DNA of 20,709 nucleotides from Spirogloea muscicola (GCA_009602725.1 WELB01000130.1:36021-56729), one strand, 5' to 3'. Counted from the stretch's first letter, positions 1-11,381 are shown. Numbers and translations are program-made. Notes: generated by a model not told the origin, from the letters alone.

Positions 1-108
<108 letters not shown>

Positions 109-290
109 ACTGACTGTAACGTCAGAGTTTCACGCTGGTGGCGCAGCAGATACCTAGTCTTTACCATCAAGATTGAGTTGCAAGTCAGTCCGAGTCAACT
201 GGTGCGAAATGTAATTGGCGAGGAGAGGTGAAGTAGCTGTCTGGTATTGCATGACTGTAAGATGAAAGGTCCTGCTGAGGTGTCAGCAGC

Positions 291-306
291 CTAGTGCTAG
301 CACTAG
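291..306. promoter_or_regulatory. 16-bp perfect palindrome upstream of the hydrolase gene
   Basis: CTAGTGCTAGCACTAG reads the same on both strands. A second CACTAGT word follows at 324-330, about 20 bases downstream of the one inside the palindrome. The site lies about 110 bases upstream of the hydrolase ATG, so a dimeric-factor binding site is possible. The sequence shows the palindrome; the regulatory role is inference. Confidence 0.3.
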
Positions 307-414
307 TGGTGGTCGTTCTTTTACACTAGTAACCAGCCACTCCAAAGGGCTACACTGAATCCTGGGACTCAGTATGAAAGTTCATAGTTAGCCGTAAGGT
401 ACTTTACAACGACC

Positions 415-3400
415 ATGGTCATACATAGCATTGGATATATTCCGATCTTACTATGGCAGCGTGCGAGGTCGACGGTCATTGTGTGCCGAGCGGCAAAGGA
501 TGGAGCAGGCAAGGACGACAAGGATAAGGAATTAACTGGTCTCTTTCGATTCGTCACGGACAACCCATCAAGCAAGGGAGGCGTTTATCTCGACCAGACA
601 GCTGCGGAGAGTGGCAACGTTGGCCAGATGGTTGAGGTACTACAGTCAGAGCAGGAGCAGGATGTATAGTGATGCTTGCTGAGTGGACTTTATGTCAGGC
701 TGGTCAGTCAATTGGTCAATCAATCACAGCATCAATTACAGCAGATAGCAGAGTGATCCTTATTGGTGCCAAACTGTGCCATATTTTTAGAAAATTATTA
801 ATTGCCAAGCTTTGTGAAGGAGGTAGCTTATCCCTGAGATTAATTGCCTGTATGATAATTCAGCGGATCAAGGACAAGGGTCGGGAGAAGGGCAGGAACG
901 TGCAGGCTGGAAAGTTCTCTTGGTTTGTGAGGGAGTATGGTAAGTGAGCAATTCCACGCTCAACACCAACAAGTATGTAAAGTGTATGCATCGACGGTGC
1001 TCAAGTAGTGATCTCATGTCTTTTGACTGCGAAATGCATACATATATCACTTGCTGCAAGTTGGAGTTGAGAGTCTTGAGAGGAGAATGTTATGCAGAAT
1101 TGATCTTATCATATTAACAGGCTATCTTTGAGGCTCGTGTATCAGGTGGGGCAATGGCGAAGCAGCCTGTCCTCTTCCTACACGGTTCACCCACCCAGGG
1201 CTACAGTTATCGTGCCGTCATGGAACAAGTATGGGCCGCATATGTGTATTCATTGTTGCTACCCCCTTCGCTCTTTGTGCTTGTGACAATATTGCAAACA
1301 CAACACCTACATCAGCTTCGCATCAGTGATGGTGACTAGGTGCTCGCAGCTACAGGCCAACTTAAGAATTTAATCTGTGGAACAGTGATGTTGAGCGCGC
1401 CTGCAGGCTGGTTGTTGATAGCCTGTCAGTTGTAATCACTTGTCAGCTGGCAAAGAAGGGGTACAAGTGTTATGCTCCTGATTGGATCGGCTTTGGCTTC
1501 AGTGAGAAGCCGCAGCCCGGCTATGACTTCTCCTATACTGGTATCCTTTCAACCATCGCTTGAAACAGTGTCATCTGTTCTGAGGCGCATGTGGTAGACG
1601 TATGAAGCAGTTCTTGTATTGTGTGCAATTGAGAAGCTCGCATCAGCGGCAAAACGACTCTTAGCTAACTTAGCTGGGTCTGTCCTGTGTGGCTGAAACA
1701 GAACAGGGTTATCACGAGGAATTGGACAAGCTGATTGGGCAACTGGGTATTAAGGACCCAGTCAACCTTGTTGTACAGGTCTGTTGTCTTTCTTGGACCA
1801 GGACTTGATGCTAGAGTTGTGATAATGTGAACAGATTGATCGTGCTTTCCTGCAAGGTTTGATCCAGCAGCTTATGAAAGTGAAGAAGAATACAAGTTGG
1901 TGCATCTCCCTCCTGAAGGCCTCCGTCATGCCTCTCTTCTGAGAGCACAAGCAGATGGTACATTTGCTCACCAACTTGTGTGTTAGCAATGCAGGGTTTC
2001 ATCCTTGGATCATACGGCTTGACCTGGGCCCTTAAGAATCAAGATCGAGTTGCCAAGCTTGGCATATTGAACACTCCCCTGACTCCATCTGCGTCTTTGC
2101 CTCCTGTCTTCTCGCAACTCCGGTGACTGGCTGAGAAATAACAGATGTATAATATGTATTCCTGAACAATCATAAATGCTTGACTCCTTGAGCACCAAAA
2201 TGGTTGCCAGATAGCCAGAATGCAGAGTGGTCTGCAGTGGCACCACTATCAGCTGGCGTAAAACTCAGTGGATTAAATTACTACTTGCTTGCATAATTGC
2301 TTGGCAGGCTCCCATTTGTTGGCGAGTTCACCTCCCAAAATGCAATCTTGCCGGAGCGCTTTATTGAGAAAGGCAGCCCGTAATACTCACATACTCTACC
2401 ATTTTAGTCCAGCTTCACATAAGGAGCTGTCACTGTGCATATACTTTGCTTGCAATCATGCTTGCTGTGTTCCCCGTATGTTGGCGAGCTTTGAATTTGA
2501 GGCTCCTCAGACACAGGTAGAAGTCAAATCAGTAGACTGCTTTCCAAGGTTTCTACAAGGTTTCAAGGGTTGACTCGTAAACATTACCCTTGGGTGCAGC
2601 TACGTCTTGGAGAATGACGACGCTGATGTGTACAGGCTGCCATACCTGGACTCTAGTGACGCCGGCTTCTGTGAGCTTCCTGCCACCAAGCCTGCCAGTT
2701 TGTGCTCATAGTTGCGCACCTTGGTCATCTGCTGAAGTGTCACGTCTTACACTTCCACACTTTTTACTCACTATTCATACTTTCATTCTTGACTTTGTAG
2801 TGCAAGTTGTACGGTTGTACTGCTTACCTTCTTCACAGATGGTGTACCTTTCCTTATATTGCCATAAGTTGCACACCTGCAGCTCTGCTGGAGAGTGCCC
2901 GTAAAGCCCCAGTAAAGGATATGCAAAGTCGTATTCAGAAAGGTTTTGCAGCTGGCAGGTGCAAGCCTCGTCCTAGCCTACTGCCAGATATATGGGATCT
3001 CGTATGTCGGAACTTACTGGAGTAGCATGCGGGTCATGGTACACATGACACCAGGATCATTGAGAAGCCAAGAAAGAAGTTTCATCATGAGGGGACACGC
3101 TCTTTGACAAACCTGGTGTCTGGTGCTATTTCAGCTGGGACAAGCCAACAATGGTTGCTTGGGGTGAGAAGGACAGGTATCTTCCCAAGTCCGAGGCCCT
3201 GGCTTTTGCAGAGAAGAACCCTAGTGTTGTCAAAGCCAGCATCTTGGAGGGTGCTGGTCACCTACCTCAAGAAGACTGGTGAGATACCTCAATGTGATGA
3301 ATATATGTCACGTGTAGTTGGTTCATCTTGATATTAGAAGTGAGGCAACTGATTACATTGCTGCAGGCATCGTAGGTGGTGTCCCACCAGGCTCTGCTGT

Positions 3401-3631
3401 CATCATACTGTCATCTGTCAGACAGCCTGAGAGGTTGCTAGCATTGCTGCAGTAGTCTTGGGGTTTGTCTTGTCATTGTCGGCCAACTGAGATGTGCTCT
3501 GCTCTTCAGCGCTTCTTGGAGAGTCTGCATGCTCTCACACGCTCTTTACTGTCGGCCCCCTGCGCAGGCCTGAGAAGGTGGTGGAGCAGCTAGTGAGTGT
3601 CTTTGGGCAAGGCAGGCGGGGCTGGTGGTGA
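415..3631 (+). CDS. Alpha/beta-hydrolase-fold protein, plastid type, without a canonical nucleophile elbow
   Basis: Eleven exons join in phase: 415-636, 864-939, 1146-1228, 1447-1540, 1702-1778, 1995-2122, 2308-2379, 2600-2670, 2883-2958, 3135-3278, 3568-3631, giving 368 residues. An in-frame TAG at 385 precedes the ATG at 415. Residues 1 to about 25 are basic/hydrophobic and lead to VCRA-AKDG, which looks like a plastid transit peptide. The fold is shown by FLHGSPTQ (110-117, oxyanion loop), APDWIGFGFSEKP (strand/loop after beta 4), WGEKDRYLP (acid Asp313) and GAGHLPQED (His342). Where GxSxG is expected the protein reads LVVQGFILGSYG (181-192), so there is no standard Ser or Asp nucleophile. 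From memory, plant plastid hydrolases of the At4g12830 type share this VQG feature. The substrate is unknown and it may be a pseudoenzyme. The last exon could instead splice at 3593 (GTGAGT) to 3652 and stop at TAA 3653, ending the protein at ...VVEQL. The fold assignment is strong; the exact N-terminus is less sure. Confidence 0.88.
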
Positions 3632-4375
3632 AAGGAACAGGGCATGTTGCAGTAACTCCCAACTCCTGCTTCACAACAATCCACAAACATCTCACAGATT
3701 ACCAGGTCCAAGTTGCAACTAATGTTGTCAGCAGAGCTTTAATTACATAGTGGGGAAGTAAGACCAACCTTCAATTGGTCTTGCGCGGACGAACTTGGGG
3801 TCAGCCCTCGACAGTATGCTTGATGTGATTATATCAGAATTTTCCTTTTAACACTCAGCATGGCAGAAGAGCTCGTCACCTAACCAGTGCACATCAGGAG
3901 CATGGCTAGCGCATTGGCTCGGGCAATTTGATTAATTGACCTTCAACTTACATTGAAAATCGGCAATCTTAGCCCGGCTGGACAGAGCAGTGGCCTGTGA
4001 GTGTGGAGGTTGAAGGTGCAAGTCGTGCACATTGCCATGTCTTCATTCTCTGGAGCATGTTTGCCGCCTTAAGTCACTTGATCTTGCCGCCTTAATTCAC
4101 TTGATTGCCAAGGCACTCATTGAGCTGTCAATCCTCAGTGCTTCAGTGCATGCTTCTAGTCGCCAGATCGGACAAGCAGAGTGTGCAGGACTTGCCATAT
4201 ACTTCTCCTGCAGCTACTACTTTCAAAAAGGGCGGTGAAATAAAGTGATGGTGTGAATACACCCAGATGTCGAAGTTCAATCTGCTGTGACGGTTCTGGT
4301 ATGCTGCTGTATGCACGTACTCTACACGCCATTGCAGTGCCAAATGTGGGCTGATTATTAATAGAACGAGTCCGT

Positions 4376-4432
4376 TATGTTCATACCATATGTTCATACA
4401 TATGGTGTGAACATACCGAAATCGGTATGTTC
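4376..4432. repeat. Compound palindrome with two overlapping hairpins
   Basis: The arm at 4376-4392 (TATGTTCATACCATATG) pairs with 4399-4415 over a 6-base loop with a single G:T-type mismatch. The right arm is reused: 4409-4419 pairs perfectly over 11 bp with 4422-4432 around a 2-base centre. The two hairpins share 4409-4415, so they are mutually exclusive. The TATGTTCA word occurs three times on the plus strand here (4376, 4389, 4426). It lies between convergent genes. Confidence 0.9.
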
Positions 4433-4845
4433 AGCAGGCTATTTGCACTTCACTTGCAGCCTGTGGTTGTACTTACAGGTATGTTCTATGTGGTCAAATG
4501 TTAGTTGCATGCCCCAGAACAGCAACACGCAAATTCATATCCACCCAAGTAACGGGCCTCAGCACTCACCAATTTGGCATTCCTTTGTCCTCCTCGTCTT
4601 TCATATATATGACTTGCAGCTTGGCCAAACATGAAGACTGCTTGCTGATATGTAGCAGAACAGTGGGCTTAAATTTAAGTGAACTATCCAGTAGGTGTTT
4701 AAGTGCTGCGAAGATGCCAGTCATTGCAGCACTTGCTAATGGGCTCTTCGCTACAGCAGTGACTCAATCGCCCTTATCATGGGGTTTGGCTGCGGATGCG
4801 GAAGCAGGCAGCAAAACTGTACGGAGCTGTATGACCCAAGACGAA

Positions 4846-4866
4846 AATGCATGCCTTGCATGCATT
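4846..4866. repeat. Short inverted repeat (9-bp arms, 3-base loop)
   Basis: AATGCATGC at 4846-4854 is followed after CTT by its exact reverse complement at 4858-4866. It sits in the presumed CNGC 3' flank. TGCA-rich words are common throughout the window, so chance is plausible. Confidence 0.6.
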
Positions 4867-5349
4867 GCCAACAGTGCTACATGTCTGATTGTGAGAACTC
4901 AAGGGCTGTTGCCAACCGGCGAGCAATCACTATAGCAATCGCAGGCAGCTGGCGCCACCGAAAGGGCTGCCTAAGGAGCTTTACAAAGGCGAGCAGCCGC
5001 AGTGCCTGTGGCTGCAACTGCCCCTGCAACTACAACAGTACTCTGCGTGACACGGCAGGTGGATGGCTGCCGCGGACACAGCTGGAGGAGTGCACCTCCC
5101 AGTGTTGGTCCTACGTGACTCTTGCAGAGAAGGACTTGTGCAGGACTTGCCAGGGCAGAAGACCTGCAGGCAGCAGGTCTGTCCTTAGCAAAACGGGCGC
5201 TGCGCTGCAGCGTGCCTCGAGACTTCGCCCCAGACCCCAGTCAAGATGTCAGCAGAGCTGGGAAGCAGATACTCCAGAGCCCTCTGGGGCGGCCGCTCAG
5301 TCCTTCACATCTGCTTATAAATACCTTCAAGCTCCCTTTATAATTACCT

Positions 5350-8300
5350 TCATAAATATCCGCTCTTTGGGACGCCGCTCTTGGAGGACGCCTTCTTCTT
5401 TGGAAGGTAGCCGCTCTTGGGCGGCACGTAGTGCTGCTGCCGCTGTGCCGCATGCGAGCCCCGGAACAGGAGGCCGCTGCGGCCCAGCAGGCCGCTGGAG
5501 GACGCGTGCAGCGGGCCAGTGCTGGCCTGCAGGCCATAGATCCCCGACGGCGGGACGACGGCATCACCAGGCAGGCGCGATAGGCCCTGGTCGTAGAAGT
5601 CGTCGGCTTCGTCGCCTTCCTCCTCCTCGGCCAGGAAGATGGGCTCCCGCGGCTTCTCCAGCTTTGGCAGCGGCGGCAGCTCCTCCTCTTCTTCCATTGC
5701 TTTCCTCCGCTGCTCATCCAGACAAGCATCCCCTCAGCAGCAGCTTGCCATAATCCCTGTTGCTTATGCTCAAGTTTTTAACCGAACCCAGAGCTCATGC
5801 ATGCAATATTAGCTCCATAGACGGGCCAGAAGACCACATACAAGCACAAGCGCGACACTAGAGATGGACGGGACCTTGGCTTGTATAGGCATGAACATGG
5901 CAATGCACGCAAGTGCCAGAAACTGCCTTTAGGAAGGCAAGAAGGGCAAAATCAAAAATTTGTACCTGTGCATTTCGTAGTGCATTATTCATGAATTTCT
6001 TGGCCAGCATAGCTGTAATCAGCGTGTTCGTACGGGGCCCATTAGACGTTCCAGTCGCAGCGGCCTCCTTCTGCAAAGTTGAATACACAGCACGACATTG
6101 ATCGTTAACACTGCAGCTCTCAGAAGAGGCACAAGGACAGAGTTGTCTCAGACTTCTGCACATACTGCCTGTGGCCAGCGGCGCAGACTGGTGTGTAAGA
6201 GTAGCTCAAGTGGAGAAAGAGGTGAGGGACGAACATCTAGAAGCTCCTGCTCCAACTGGCGCCGAGCCTTAATCTGCTGCTTCCGCTTGTGCCTCCTCCA
6301 GGCTATCTGGATGAAGGATGCCGCCCATGTCCTCCACTGCAGTGGTGCCGACGTTGAACGTGCGTTAGTGCGTGCATAGGAATCTTGATCAACATGACAG
6401 CACGCACTTTGCAACAGACCATGCTGTCAAGCTATGCAAGAGGTACACAAGGAAACGAAGGTAATAAGATCCAATGATGTCACAATGTGCCTGGACTTGA
6501 GCAGTCAAGAAGACAACGACAGACAGTTGCAGCTATGTAGAAGCTCCAAGATTGTCAAAAGCTGTGGTGATTACTGAATGCGAGTAGTAGCGGAAGGTGT
6601 GCTGGAGCTGTCGAGAGTGCAGGCGCCGGAACTGGCAAGCCACGTATCGGAGATCCTCGGCGTCAAGCGAGAATGCCTCGCACTCCAAAGTCACCGTCAC
6701 TGTTCTCGTGGAGGAGGGGAAGTTCTTTGACGGCCTCGGGTCCAGCGCCCACGTGAGGAGCTCCTCACCGCAGAAGTCCCCTGGTCCGAGAGTCCCAGTA
6801 TTGAAGAAACCTGGTCGACAATTGCAGTGCCACTCGTTAGCTATGCTTCTGCTGCTTAGAGCACTGAACAACTAGAGCTGACATACTCTTTGAGTCCAAG
6901 CCGATATTTAGTAATACGGGCTATGATTATGAGCGGCACCCAGGATTGGCTTATCTTGATCCATCTATGACAGTCTCACACTTTCATGTCACAGCTGCAC
7001 TAATCTGCTTCTTTGCCAAGGCTAATAACGAAATTGCATACCAGTGCGGCCTCCATTTGTTGTTATAGACTCCAGTCGCCCCCTGATCACAAAGAACATG
7101 CAAGCAACTGGGTCCCCTTCCCGCAGGATGATGGTGCTCTCAGTGTACAGGGCCGGCTTGAGGCGCTCACAAATCGCGTCCAGGACTCTGTCGTCCATGT
7201 GGCTGAAAAGAGGCACCTGCTTGGATGCAGCCATGGCTTAGCAGTAGAAGTTGGCCTTCTGGCAGGACATTCTTGACTTGACTTTCCAAAGACAAGTGGA
7301 ATATGAGCTTGTTCAGCAACAGCCTTGTCACCTGACAGACAAGGTCGAGGCACAGGTGGCGCTTGATGTCACGCCGGAGATCCATGGGAAGGCTAGCAAG
7401 CAGCGGCTCCTCGTCCACGCCCCGGGTCGCGATCCACTTGTACTGGTCGAAGCGTCTGATCCTCTCCCTGAGGTCCATCGGCAGCTGGCGATGCTGCATC
7501 CATTGCTCGGTATCCCTCCTCTTCACCCTCATCTCTTCTAGTCTCAGCGTCAGAGATTGCAGGTACGTCTGCGGCAGTGAGTGGAAGCAAAAGCTTGCTG
7601 CATGTCAGCTTCGCGGGCCCATACTAGATGCTCATGCTGCAAGTCGCATCTCAAGAGCTTTATAACAACATGGGCTCTGGTGTGCTTGCATCGAGCTGCT
7701 TGCTTCAGCTATTGATGACTGCAACGTAGATAAGTGCAAGTTGATCTGTCACCTGCATCTGGCCCACCAAAAGTGCAAAGAGAAGCAAGCCAGCTATACA
7801 AATTACTATGCACACAATGTTCTCCCACACATTGGTGCTAGGTTGCAAGCCTTGTCCCAGGGAGCTGCAAAGAAGGCAGGAAGACTATATCACTTGACCA
7901 GCTGCTGGCAAGGCACCAGAAAGCATCCATGTGATAAGACATTCTATACTAAGCTTCTCGTAAGCATTTGCAGCCTCGAGAACTCCACTGGCTTTTATCG
8001 CCATAGCCTAATCTGTGGAGGACCCGAAATTTCACACACCAGAACATTGAGAAGAAAATGTATAAACCTCGTCATTTTGTTAGAGTCACCGAGGAGACAT
8101 CACATACCTGAGCTCCTGCAGACCCCACCATAGAGAGTAGAAGTACCGCTGGAAGAAATCTGTATTAGTGACGGCATTCGCTACTCCAGTGAGGTAGATA
8201 CCATAGTAACTTATCAATGAAGGATTAGCACTAATTGGGCATGCTGAGTTGGGCATTGACTGGTTCAGCAGTGATCCCGTTAACCACTCAGCTCGCCGCT

Positions 8301-10468
8301 GCCCATCCCTGCAGAGAGTAACCATCATGGGAGCATCATTAAGATTCACATGGTAGAACATCTCTTGCCGTTGACTTGTCACAGCGTACAGAATCTTACG
8401 TACATACTAGGTGGTTAATGGCAGTTCCATATTTGCATGACAGATAGTGGAAGATGCATGGAAATGATAAAGGCTGCAAGCGACATGATACGCGGACCAG
8501 ACAAACAACAAGCAACACAGCAAATCCGCACCTTCCAATGCTTCTGCATTCAAGGTATGTTGTCTTGCATGTTGCTTCCCTATCGCACTGATGGTGCCAA
8601 CACTGCACAAGCACAGTGGCTCTCTGTTTGCCTTCGGGCGTGCGGAGCTCCTGACTTTGTCAATGCACCTTCCTCAACTAGACTAGATCTCAGACAAGCA
8701 TGTCTTTGAGAATGAGATAAGTTGGTCTATTGTGGTAATCCTTGACAATTGATACTACCAATAGTCATAGGGTATGAAAATTACTCTGTCAAGGCGATCA
8801 ACAGACAGGATGTACCATCCAGAACCAGCAACCTGCAGGAATGGCAAACCTCAACGGTTCACCATCTCCGCTTGCCTTGCATAGCACAAGGACGTGACAA
8901 ACTAGCAACTGAAAACTGCACAGCAATCTTTGCCTGACATGAACACAAACAATGGCAGCTGGCATGCAGCGGCAAAGAGTCTACAACTTACGTGGCTCGC
9001 AAGCAAGTAGAGAGAGAGATTGAAGGCTGCCCCTGCCCACGCTGTCTCCATGAGCACACCGGAATTCTTCCGCATGTTGCTCATGAGAGGGAAGATGCGG
9101 AAGAGGCGGGGGATGTACTGGATTGCAATGGTAAACTCAAGCGCAACGATGATGTGTTGGGTCTGGTTGCCGCCGAAAGCAGGCATGATTGCCCATATAA
9201 ATAACTACAGTACAAAAGATGACCGCTGTCAGACTTCCTGTTCTACTTTACAAAGCAGATGCTGCTACAGGCAAAGCTGCAATAGATGCTCATGAAGGTT
9301 CCTAGCTCCTCTACTAGCAGGCGCGCATGGCTCCTCTGACATGAAGGTGTATGCTATTCAAGCTTGCTACGCTCTATATAAGAAACTTCAGCTTGGAGAA
9401 CCATGCTCAGGGAAACACTTTAGCACCAGGCAGTCTGCTAGAGGTTGTGCATGGTGTGGGATGCCTTGAGAAGATTACCTGTGGTAGTGGGAGGAGAGCA
9501 ACAATGTCAAGCCAAAAGTCCTTCCTCAAGTACCGGAGCGCTATCTGGTGGGGGTCCACCACCAGCTCGCCCCGCCCGAGCACCCGCTTCGAAGGCGCTA
9601 CATACGCAATCCGGAACTGCAACACCAAGTAGCTTCAGTCAGAGAGCCTCTCCTAATGACTGCAACTGCCGTCTGCTTTGCCTTGGGCATAGCCCAGAGT
9701 TGCAAAAGCTGTTACATTGTAGCAGCGAAGCGACACTGCTACTATGTACCTGGAGGGCAACGTGGAACAGGTAGATGGTATCTGCGATCGTCCGCAAAAC
9801 AGTCACCACGACAGCCAGGTCGTGCTGGATCTCCACGCAGACGTTTCGGGCGTCCATTACGGGGAGGAAGAAGAAGAGGGGGTCGACGAAGACTGCGCGG
9901 CACGCCATCGCGTGATATGCAGATGGGTCAGCTGGCGAAGTCGTGATGAGCTAATGCTATGGTTCCTTAAGAGAGGCCAATGCAGCCGACATTGGCGACC
10001 TGTATCTGCGCCTGGCCGTTAATGGACACGAGACGACCATCCGCAGTGACGGCTGTCATGATTGAGCAGAATGTAATGCCAATCCCAGCATTATGAGATG
10101 TATGAATCAGCTGTGCTCTGTTCTCATTCGAGGCTGTCAAAGCGGCAGTAATAAGTAATGACTGCCAATGAAGGTAATGGAGGACTCGGCAGATGAGCTA
10201 ACGGAGGACGGCGGTGACGGAGGGAGCAGCGGATGAGCTGACGAGCGGCGGGGCGCGCACCGGAGGCGAGGCAGGAGCAGACGAAGAGCTGGTCCCAGCG
10301 CCGGACGGCGGCGCTGCGGGGGTCCAGGATGGTCCACTTGCGCGCCTCCGGCTCGAGGTCCTCCGCGAAGACGCGCGACTTGGACGCCAGCAGCGCCGCG
10401 CGCCGGGCGCGCAGCGCCTGCCAGGGCCGCAACAGCGTCTGGAGCCGCCGGAACTTGTTTTGCGCCAT
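5350..10468 (-). CDS. CNGC: Plant-type cyclic-nucleotide-gated ion channel (CNGC)
   Basis: Fourteen exons join in phase: 10468-10261, 9892-9750, 9616-9479, 9204-8992, 8832-8785, 8602-8532, 8308-8108, 7864-7753, 7568-7332, 7216-7042, 6810-6575, 6336-6166, 6070-5966, 5709-5350. All introns are GT-AG and the product is 805 residues. CNGCs are plasma- or endomembrane cation (Ca2+/K+) channels of six segments. Segment S1 starts near DPLFFFLPVMD (73-83), S2 covers 97-117, S4 includes QYIPRLFRIFPLM and S5 includes NLSLYLLASH. The pore helix FYSLWWGLQEL is followed by the selectivity filter GQGL (344-347), then S6 to about 378. The C-linker holds YDQYKW-like FDQYKWIATRGVDEE. The cyclic-nucleotide-binding domain (458 to about 590) carries the plant-specific GDFCGEELLTWALDP...SSTRTV segment. 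An IQ calmodulin motif (IQIAWRRHKRK, 603-613) follows. The tail has an acidic run and two PKSGYL copies (783-788, 800-805). The ATG at 10468 has a good context (GCGCGATGG). The start of the last exon could shift by one codon. Confidence 0.95.
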
Positions 10469-10535
10469 CGCGCGCCCCAGGGCTCGGCGGCCGTGGCCCG
10501 GCTAGGTGCGCCACGGAGCTGGCCACTCAGCGCGG

Positions 10536-10665
10536 AGGCGGCGGCGGCGGCTGGGGCGGCGGCGGNNNNNNNNNNNNNNNNNNNNNNNNNNNNNNNNNNN
10601 NNNNNNNNNNNNNNNNNNNNNNNNNNNNNNNNNNNNCGCCGCCGCGGCCGCCGCCGCCGCCGCCG
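10536..10665. repeat. (GGC)n / gap / (GCC)n block upstream of the CNGC start
   Basis: Positions 10536-10565 are GGC-rich, 10566-10636 are 71 Ns, and 10637-10668 are GCC-rich. The two sides are reverse complements in character, so the missing DNA is probably a GC-rich inverted or trinucleotide repeat that sequencing could not cross. The block begins about 70 bases upstream of the CNGC ATG, in its presumed 5' UTR/promoter. The true gap length is unknown. Confidence 0.85.
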
Positions 10666-10668
10666 CGG

Positions 10669-11381
10669 GACGCGGGAGCGCGCGGCCACCCGCTAACAGA
10701 TTCACTTACCGTGGGCTGCAGCTGCTAAGGGCCAGTTCATATCGGGCCGGTCGGTCGCAAATTGCCTCGTCGTGGCCTCTACTTTGGCATAATTTTGACC
10801 CCAGACGTCCATACGATGCGCGACACGTGCTCCTCGGCCACGTCCGACCGGTCCGGTCGGGATTGGCCCTTAACGCCTCCGGCCCACGAGTCCGGCCAGT
10901 CTCTCGGCAGCTTCCCGCGCGCGTCAACCCTCGGTAACCGGCGGTTAAGTCCCGGTTAGCGCCTAACCGCGGCTGGATGCTGGGGAGCCGTCGCAGGCGA
11001 ACGGCGGGGAGGGGAGGATCTCCCATTGGCGCGACGGTGGCTCTCCCAGCTAGGGGCTGTCACAGGGTGTCTAGGACATAGACTGTCAATTTACCAGTCA
11101 CTTACGCTAATACTGTGTTCCCGGAGCACCCATTTTCCTTGCCGGGTCAACGCCGGGTGGGGCCCACGCCGTCATCATCACGGCAGAGAAGACGGCGAGC
11201 CGTCTTGGATTTAATTCACCCATGACATTCCGACCATTCTGACAATACAGCCCGTCGCCTCACGTTCCGATTTCGGGCCGCCGCTCGTGCCCAGCGGCTG
11301 ACGGGAGCCGTCGGGGCCGCCGCGTGCCAGGGTCGGGGCGTTGACTTCGCGGTGGGCGTCCTCTGCCCTGTCAATCTTCGG
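10669..11381. other. GC-rich region with no supported gene
   Basis: About 700 bases upstream of CNGC are GC-rich and contain overlapping short ORFs on both strands, none with recognisable protein sequence. Short related words recur (GGCCGGTCGGTCG, GACCGGTCCGGTCGGG, GGTAACCGGCGGTTAAG), and a 7-bp inverted repeat CGGTTAG-CGC-CTAACCG lies at 10953-10969. It could be the distal CNGC promoter or a CpG-island-like spacer. I see no coding gene. Confidence 0.5.

Larger units (their letters stand above)
3632..5349. other. Convergent intergenic region / 3' UTRs
   Basis: This 1.7 kb separates the stop codons of the converging hydrolase and CNGC genes and should hold both 3' UTRs. I see no ORF with recognisable family sequence. 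A TGTAA word (the polyadenylation signal typical of green algae) lies on the minus strand at 4985-4981, about 365 bases past the CNGC stop, and is a weak candidate for its poly(A) site. No matching TGTAA was found soon after the hydrolase stop. The interval also holds the compound palindrome at 4376-4432 and a short inverted repeat at 4846-4866. Confidence 0.6.

Noticed and set aside
4498-4935. 145-codon plus-strand frame
   Set aside because: No recognisable family, ordinary composition, and located in the shared 3' flank of two genes.
10198-10696. Frames of 143-163 codons crossing the N gap on both strands
   Set aside because: They are shadows of CNGC exon 1 and of the GC triplet repeats, with unknown residues in the middle.
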